From NCBI GenBank assembly GCA_964649265.1, contig CAZYPB010000056.1, positions 1 to 9,016 of the forward strand: 9,016 bases of DNA. Direction: 5' to 3'. The notes under the pieces are model-generated. The model did no database searches, was not told the DNA's origin, and saw nothing but the letters and a program-made list of their open reading frames with translations. The position numbers were made by a program, and so were the translations under genes. Shown one piece after another: positions 5,274 to 9,016 of this stretch; within the stretch, counting starts at the first letter, position 1; the number at the start of each line of letters is the position of its first letter. This DNA is from CAZYPB01 sp964649265. GTDB taxonomy: Archaea; Micrarchaeota; Micrarchaeia; Burarchaeales; JAKAKT01.

Positions 5274-5414
5274 TTATGATGATGAGTTAAGTTCTTTGTA
5301 CAGGACTCTTCTTATCCATTCAGACATGCTCACGCATCCTTCGCATTTCGCTCTCTCTTTTATTTTCTCTTTCTCATCCTTATTCAGGTAAAAGATAATT
5401 GGTTTCGATTTCAT
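5274..5414 (-). CDS. Small ribbon-helix-helix (CopG/Arc-type) DNA-binding protein
   Basis: A 46-residue protein with the whole RHH pattern: a short strand KPIIFYL (4-10), helix A KDEKEKIKERAK (12-23), a turn EGCVS, and helix B SEWIRRVLYKEL (31-42). SEWIRR is the usual start of RHH helix B. Known of the fold: obligate dimers that insert the two-stranded sheet into the major groove and often repress their own gene. The start ATG at 5414 is backed by a GGGGGG-type SD four to five bases upstream. An in-frame TTG at 5468 would add 18 residues unlike the fold and is less likely. Cys24 and Cys27 form a CxxC in the turn, probably chance. No toxin gene adjoins it, so an antitoxin role is not supported. 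It is read towards the Lrp-like gene, 69 bases apart. Confidence 0.75.
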   Translation of the reverse strand: MKSKPIIFYLNKDEKEKIKERAKCEGCVSMSEWIRRVLYKELNSSS

Positions 5415-5439
5415 GCATTCCCCCCACAGTACATTTATT

Positions 5440-5460
5440 TCGCTTGGGATAAACAAGCGA
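5440..5460. promoter_or_regulatory. Perfect 7-7-7 inverted repeat, candidate operator of the RHH gene
   Basis: TCGCTTG (5440-5446) and CAAGCGA (5454-5460) are perfect inverted arms around the spacer GGATAAA. It lies 26-46 bases upstream of the RHH start codon and just downstream of the transcription start predicted from the TATA box at 5490-5501. RHH repressors typically bind such short dyads in their own promoters. Autorepression is inferred, not shown. Confidence 0.5.
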
Positions 5461-5489
5461 TAAAACAACGTCCCTATTCTGATATATCT

Positions 5490-5501
5490 ATTATATAAAA
5501 A
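5490..5501 (-). promoter_or_regulatory. TATA-box promoter for the RHH (and Lrp) genes
   Basis: On the minus strand this reads TTTTTATATAAT, close to the archaeal TATA consensus, with CTAAAGG just upstream as a possible BRE. It predicts a start near 5468-5470 and a leader of about 55 bases that includes the inverted repeat. A second, weaker candidate is TTTATC within the dyad spacer (5453-5448), which would give a leader of about 10 bases. Confidence 0.5.
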
Positions 5502-5582
5502 CCTTTAGTTTTTAAAAAAAACCAATTTCCCCCAATCTCTAGTTTTTTTTAACCAACTCCGAAAAACTTTCCAGGCTGTGGA

Positions 5583-5590
5583 TTTAAATA
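5583..5590 (+). promoter_or_regulatory. TATA-box promoter and strong SD for the large secreted protein
   Basis: TTTAAATA at 5583-5590 lies 32-39 bases before the ATG at 5622, predicting a start near 5610 and a very short leader. That leader holds the SD-like GGGGGTG (5613-5619), two bases from the start codon, which is closer than usual. The purine-rich BRE expected upstream of the TATA box is weak here (CTGTGGA). Confidence 0.5.
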
Positions 5591-5621
5591 GATGTTATGA
5601 CAATTAGTGTTTGGGGGTGCG

Positions 5622-8600
5622 ATGAGAAAACTGCTGTTCGTTTTAATTACACTTGTTTTCTTTTTGTCTGTTTCATCAGCTTATTCCCTTTGGGACATAG
5701 AAAGGCTTGGAACGGAATATGCTTTTGGGTGGCATCCGGAGTGGTGGATAAACCCAGAACTTGCAAGAGATTCAGGAAATGAGATGGGGATAAAACATGT
5801 CAACTACGCAAACAAACAGGTTTTAGTTCATCTAACGGAAAATGAGCGGAAGATATTCTCAAATAGCCTAAGTAATCTAAATGACGCGGATGATTATCTT
5901 AAGAATGCTAAGGCATACCAACTTGCCTCGGATATTTATTATATTGTATATTCTTTTAATGTTGGTTTGAATAAACAGGTACTTGCGACCATACTTTCTG
6001 CAAGACAGGAAACAGCAATCACCTTGGCACTTGCGTCTCTACATGAATCAACAAATGCTAACAACGAAGCAATACTTATCCTTGATGAATCCCTCCGGGA
6101 TCTTGAACTCGCGGGTGCGGGGTTTGAGAACTACACTGGCGGGGCCAGTGGGACATATAATGAGCTTCAGAGTGTTCTTTTTGCAATAAATAACAACGTA
6201 ACAGAAGGAAAATCACTGGGTAATCTTTATGCCAGATCGTTATGGCTTTCAGGCATTGTTTCAGAAGGGGTTTCGCAGCAGGGGAAAATAGTATTCCAAA
6301 GGAAGCATGCTTTTTCTGATCTTATGCAGACTCTCCATGGGTCAGAGGACAGTTTGTTCTCTGAAATAGTTAATGCTCGGAGAAGATCGGTGGAAGCACT
6401 GGAAACGATGACCACAGAGCAAAGACAACTTGATAGGATTTGCTCTGCAAGGATCGATGCAGTTAAAGAAGAGATAGCAAGAATGAAAACACAGAAGTAC
6501 AATGAGATAGATGGTAGGATTGTAGCGTTCTTTTACAGTGGGGATATTGTCTGGGACGAATCAGGCCTGTCTCCTTCTGAATCTCTGAATATTGTGAACG
6601 CAGATGTTTATTCAAAAGGATTTAACTTCGGCGCTGAGAAGATCCTTGCAGGCTCCAGATCTGCCATAAAATATAAGGAGAAAAACTATCTTGCGACATC
6701 AATAGATATGCTGGAGAATTGCATACGGAATATGAGACGCGCCGAATTGCAGATAGAGGAAACGGATAGGATTGTGGAGGGATTAATCAGGGGGGCAAAG
6801 ATAACTGCTGAGGATAAATCTGAAGATGCAATGGGAAGAATCAATGCTTTCTCACCTAAAAACAAACAACAAGAGGGCATATATGCAATAGCTATCTCCA
6901 AAAACGAAAAAGCAAAGTCCCTCATCCAATCAGCTGAAAATTCAGTATCAGGCAAAGCCCTAAGGAACTATTACGAAGCAGTTGAGCTCTGTCAGGAGAT
7001 CACATACATGCTATCAGATGAGCAGATGTATGTCGCAGATTCCAGGAAAAGGGCAATAGATGGACTCCACAGTTTGCGCGAAGCAATTTTGAAAGCTGAA
7101 AGGGATTCTGTCGATGTATCTGTTGAGAGAAAATATCTGGAATCAATCGAAGCCATAATCGATATTGCGAAAATTGATGTTTTGGAAGCAGTAATTGAGA
7201 CCTCAGAACAGTATATTTTGGGAATAGAGAACAGAGCATACAATAGGTATGCCGTTCTTGGGAACATAAGAAATGAGATCAAGGATGCATTTGGAACGGA
7301 TGAGATCAATGTCCCTGAACTGCAGGGGGATTACAACCAATTCAATGAATACGAGAGAACCTACATTAGAGATGACGCGATCTCTAAAAGTCTTGCTCTT
7401 GGGAATTATAGAACACTCGAATCGTTCTACAAAGGTTTCTCTGAGAGGATCTCGCAATACAAAACACTCCTTATAACGAAGAACATTGAGAAAAATTCCG
7501 TAACACGCGTTATATTCGAAAAAACTCCATTGGTTGATTCTCCCACGCCAATAACTGTCGAAATAATTCTTTACAACAGTATGGGGATCGGATATGCTGG
7601 GCCAATTGCTCTAGAGATTCCTTTGGACGTGAGGGTTTCAAGTTCAGACATAGTCGATGCCCCAGAAGAATTTGAGGAAGCGGCATATGCAAACGAAAAA
7701 CTACTTGTTCTTCTAAATAAAGTAGATCCAAAAGGCTCGTATGATCTTAGATTCAAACTAAATAGAACAATTGCAAAAAGCAGACTGGAATCCAGTTCGA
7801 CCGAATTGGTTGCTCCGGGATTGTTAATGGTATCCTATGAAATCGACTTTTCATCTGAGGTTAACACCGATGTAGGAGTTGAAGTTACTATGCCTGAAAG
7901 ACCTGCCAACATATTTGCCAATATGAATGACAGATCTGCCATATCAAGGGTGTTTTTCAGCAACCAGACAATAATAAGGATGGTCGGAGAAGCAGATAAA
8001 GGAAATAACAGACTCTCTGCAGAATTCCTTTTCCAGAATCCGGTGTCAGTTCAGATTGATTACCTTGAGAACCAAAGCGTTGGTTACGAGAACATCGTAA
8101 GTTACCTTGTCAGTGTAAGCAGCCCATTTGAGATAACTGATGTTCCAGTATACATAAACGAACCGCTGTTGGAGGGAAAAGATGTTAATGTTGTAGGACT
8201 TAACGGTTGGAATCCAGATGAAGTTGATGTAGTATTGGCTGAAGGTGGCAGTCAGGTTTCCTGGAAAATAGATAATCTTCAGCCAAATCTTGCCGCAGTA
8301 TTCAGAGTTTCGTTTAGAGTTAATGATAAGATAGGATTTGCAAAAAGACTATACAACGAGACCCTAAATCTTTTGGGAAATGAAACGTATTCTTGGGCAA
8401 TTGATGAACTAGCAATAGCCGAAAGCATGATGAAAACAGGCTCACACGATAAGGCAATAGGGATGCTTGAAAACACAAGAATGAGATTGGAAATTGCTCT
8501 TGGTTCTCCAGAAAAACTAAGTACTGTCGAACGAGAGTTATCTGAACTTTTTTCTGACATAGAACTCGCCAATATTACTGTTGCTGACATGATCAAAACA

Positions 8601-9016
8601 GGCACAGACACGACAGATATAACTGAGGGGATAGACAATGCATACCTAAAATACATTGAATCAATTGAACTGGTTCAGTCTGCAGAATACAATGATGCCC
8701 TTGAGAGAATTGGGGAGGGGAAAGGAATAATGGAGGGCATAGATTACAGAAAACTGTTTGAGATCCGAGATAATGTGTCCCAAACCATCGGATCATTAAA
8801 AAGAAAATCCCTCCTTTTAACGCAACTGATAGACACAGATGAGATAACTGATGAGATAAGGGAAATTGAACTAGATATGGATTATGTCAATGGTCTTCTA
8901 CAAGCAAAAACATACCCTGAAGCCCTTACACTCATTGATACTATAAGAAATAACGCTTCTGAAATATCAGAAAAAATCATTTCCAAAACCCAAGAATGGG
9001 AATCAGGTTTTGAGGT
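5622..9016 (+). CDS. Giant secreted or surface protein, helical/beta/helical, 3' end outside window
   Basis: I followed this frame line by line; it is open for 1131 codons and leaves the window without a stop. Residues 1-20 form a signal peptide (MRKLLFVLITLVFFLSVSSA, likely cut before YS). Residues about 23-620 are charged and predominantly alpha-helical. About 627-904 are beta-rich, with alternating hydrophobic patterns such as PITVEIILYN and FRVSFRVN, like Ig-type or other beta-sandwich modules. From about 905 the sequence is helical again, with a loose motif every 75-80 residues (D943-KAIGMLE, Y1023-NDALERI, Y1098-PEALTLI). Ten N-X-S/T sequons are present, eight of them after residue 710, suiting an exported glycoprotein. 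Only three Cys occur (274, 367, 457). I do not recognise the family. A structural or S-layer-associated surface role is inference; a C-terminal membrane anchor may lie beyond the window. It is divergent from the RHH/Lrp regulator genes. Confidence 0.88.
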   Translation, partial: MRKLLFVLITLVFFLSVSSAYSLWDIERLGTEYAFGWHPEWWINPELARDSGNEMGIKHVNYANKQVLVHLTENERKIFSNSLSNLNDADDYLKNAKAYQLASDIYYIVYSFNVGLNKQVLATILSARQETAITLALASLHESTNANNEAILILDESLRDLELAGAGFENYTGGASGTYNELQSVLFAINNNVTEGKSLGNLYARSLWLSGIVSEGVSQQGKIVFQRKHAFSDLMQTLHGSEDSLFSEIVNARRRSVEALETMTTEQRQLDRICSARIDAVKEEIARMKTQKYNEIDGRIVAFFYSGDIVWDESGLSPSESLNIVNADVYSKGFNFGAEKILAGSRSAIKYKEKNYLATSIDMLENCIRNMRRAELQIEETDRIVEGLIRGAKITAEDKSEDAMGRINAFSPKNKQQEGIYAIAISKNEKAKSLIQSAENSVSGKALRNYYEAVELCQEITYMLSDEQMYVADSRKRAIDGLHSLREAILKAERDSVDVSVERKYLESIEAIIDIAKIDVLEAVIETSEQYILGIENRAYNRYAVLGNIRNEIKDAFGTDEINVPELQGDYNQFNEYERTYIRDDAISKSLALGNYRTLESFYKGFSERISQYKTLLITKNIEKNSVTRVIFEKTPLVDSPTPITVEIILYNSMGIGYAGPIALEIPLDVRVSSSDIVDAPEEFEEAAYANEKLLVLLNKVDPKGSYDLRFKLNRTIAKSRLESSSTELVAPGLLMVSYEIDFSSEVNTDVGVEVTMPERPANIFANMNDRSAISRVFFSNQTIIRMVGEADKGNNRLSAEFLFQNPVSVQIDYLENQSVGYENIVSYLVSVSSPFEITDVPVYINEPLLEGKDVNVVGLNGWNPDEVDVVLAEGGSQVSWKIDNLQPNLAAVFRVSFRVNDKIGFAKRLYNETLNLLGNETYSWAIDELAIAESMMKTGSHDKAIGMLENTRMRLEIALGSPEKLSTVERELSELFSDIELANITVADMIKTGTDTTDITEGIDNAYLKYIESIELVQSAEYNDALERIGEGKGIMEGIDYRKLFEIRDNVSQTIGSLKRKSLLLTQLIDTDEITDEIREIELDMDYVNGLLQAKTYPEALTLIDTIRNNASEISEKIISKTQEWESGFE

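Noticed and set aside
5274..5414. RHH gene as antitoxin of a toxin-antitoxin pair
   Set aside because: The only adjacent same-strand gene is the Lrp-like regulator, 69 bases away, and no toxin-like ORF is found on either side.
5503..5556. Loose repeat TAGTTTTT...AACCAA (about 5504-5525 and 5541-5555)
   Set aside because: Made mostly of homopolymer A and T runs in an AT-rich intergenic region; too imprecise to call a functional repeat.
6227..8796. Several minus-strand open frames of about 60-125 codons, and short plus-strand ones in another frame, between 5597 and 8796
   Set aside because: All lie inside the 1131-codon plus-strand frame, lack SD sites or recognisable domains, and read as low-quality Ser/Ile/Leu-rich shadows.
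1..9016. CRISPR array, tRNA/rRNA genes, transposase or integrase genes, attachment sites
   Set aside because: No regularly spaced repeats, no cloverleaf-like sequence noticed, and every sizeable coding stretch is accounted for by other gene families.

Overview
The window looks like a chromosomal segment of an archaeon. It carries a RIO1-type kinase, the archaeal nascent polypeptide-associated complex protein, and ribosomal proteins eS1 and uS15 in their archaeal/eukaryotic forms. Promoters resemble TATA boxes and Shine-Dalgarno (SD) sites follow the GGTGA/GAGG type. The lineage cannot be fixed from the sequence. Very tight packing and several unusual proteins would suit a little-studied group, but that is inference. 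No tRNA, rRNA, CRISPR array, IS element or phage gene was seen, and no gene-free stretch exceeds about 210 bases.

Layout. (1) 1-384, plus strand: 3' part of a RIO1 kinase gene whose stop overlaps the convergent aNAC gene (381-707, minus). (2) 836-3653, minus strand: a compact five-gene operon read right to left: HAM1-type NTP pyrophosphatase, uS15, eS1, creatininase/ArfB-like metalloamidohydrolase, and a LOG-like TIGR00725 protein. (3) 3654-3684: a 30-bp divergent, apparently leaderless promoter pair. To its right is a DUF192 lipoprotein (3685-4128, plus). (4) 4125-5414, minus: a double-length Lrp/AsnC regulator made of two fused full-length units, preceded by a 46-residue ribbon-helix-helix (RHH) protein. 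Conspicuous inverted repeats lie in front of both regulator genes. (5) 5622-9016, plus: a secreted protein of at least 1131 residues (signal peptide, long helical region, beta-rich region, second helical region) that runs off the window.

How the genes fit together. Regions 1 and 2 are mostly translation and nucleotide housekeeping. RIO1 matures the small ribosomal subunit, aNAC meets nascent chains, and eS1 and uS15 are small-subunit proteins. The NTP pyrophosphatase removes non-canonical nucleotides. The two distal operon genes (amidohydrolase and LOG-like) plausibly act on nucleotide-derived substrates, but this is inference. Regions 4 and 5 are the least ordinary: two small DNA-binding regulators with palindromic candidate operators stand divergent to a giant cell-surface protein. 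The best candidate for something undescribed is the duplicated Lrp protein. Its two recognition-helix regions are encoded by a perfect 69-bp direct repeat inside otherwise strongly diverged halves.
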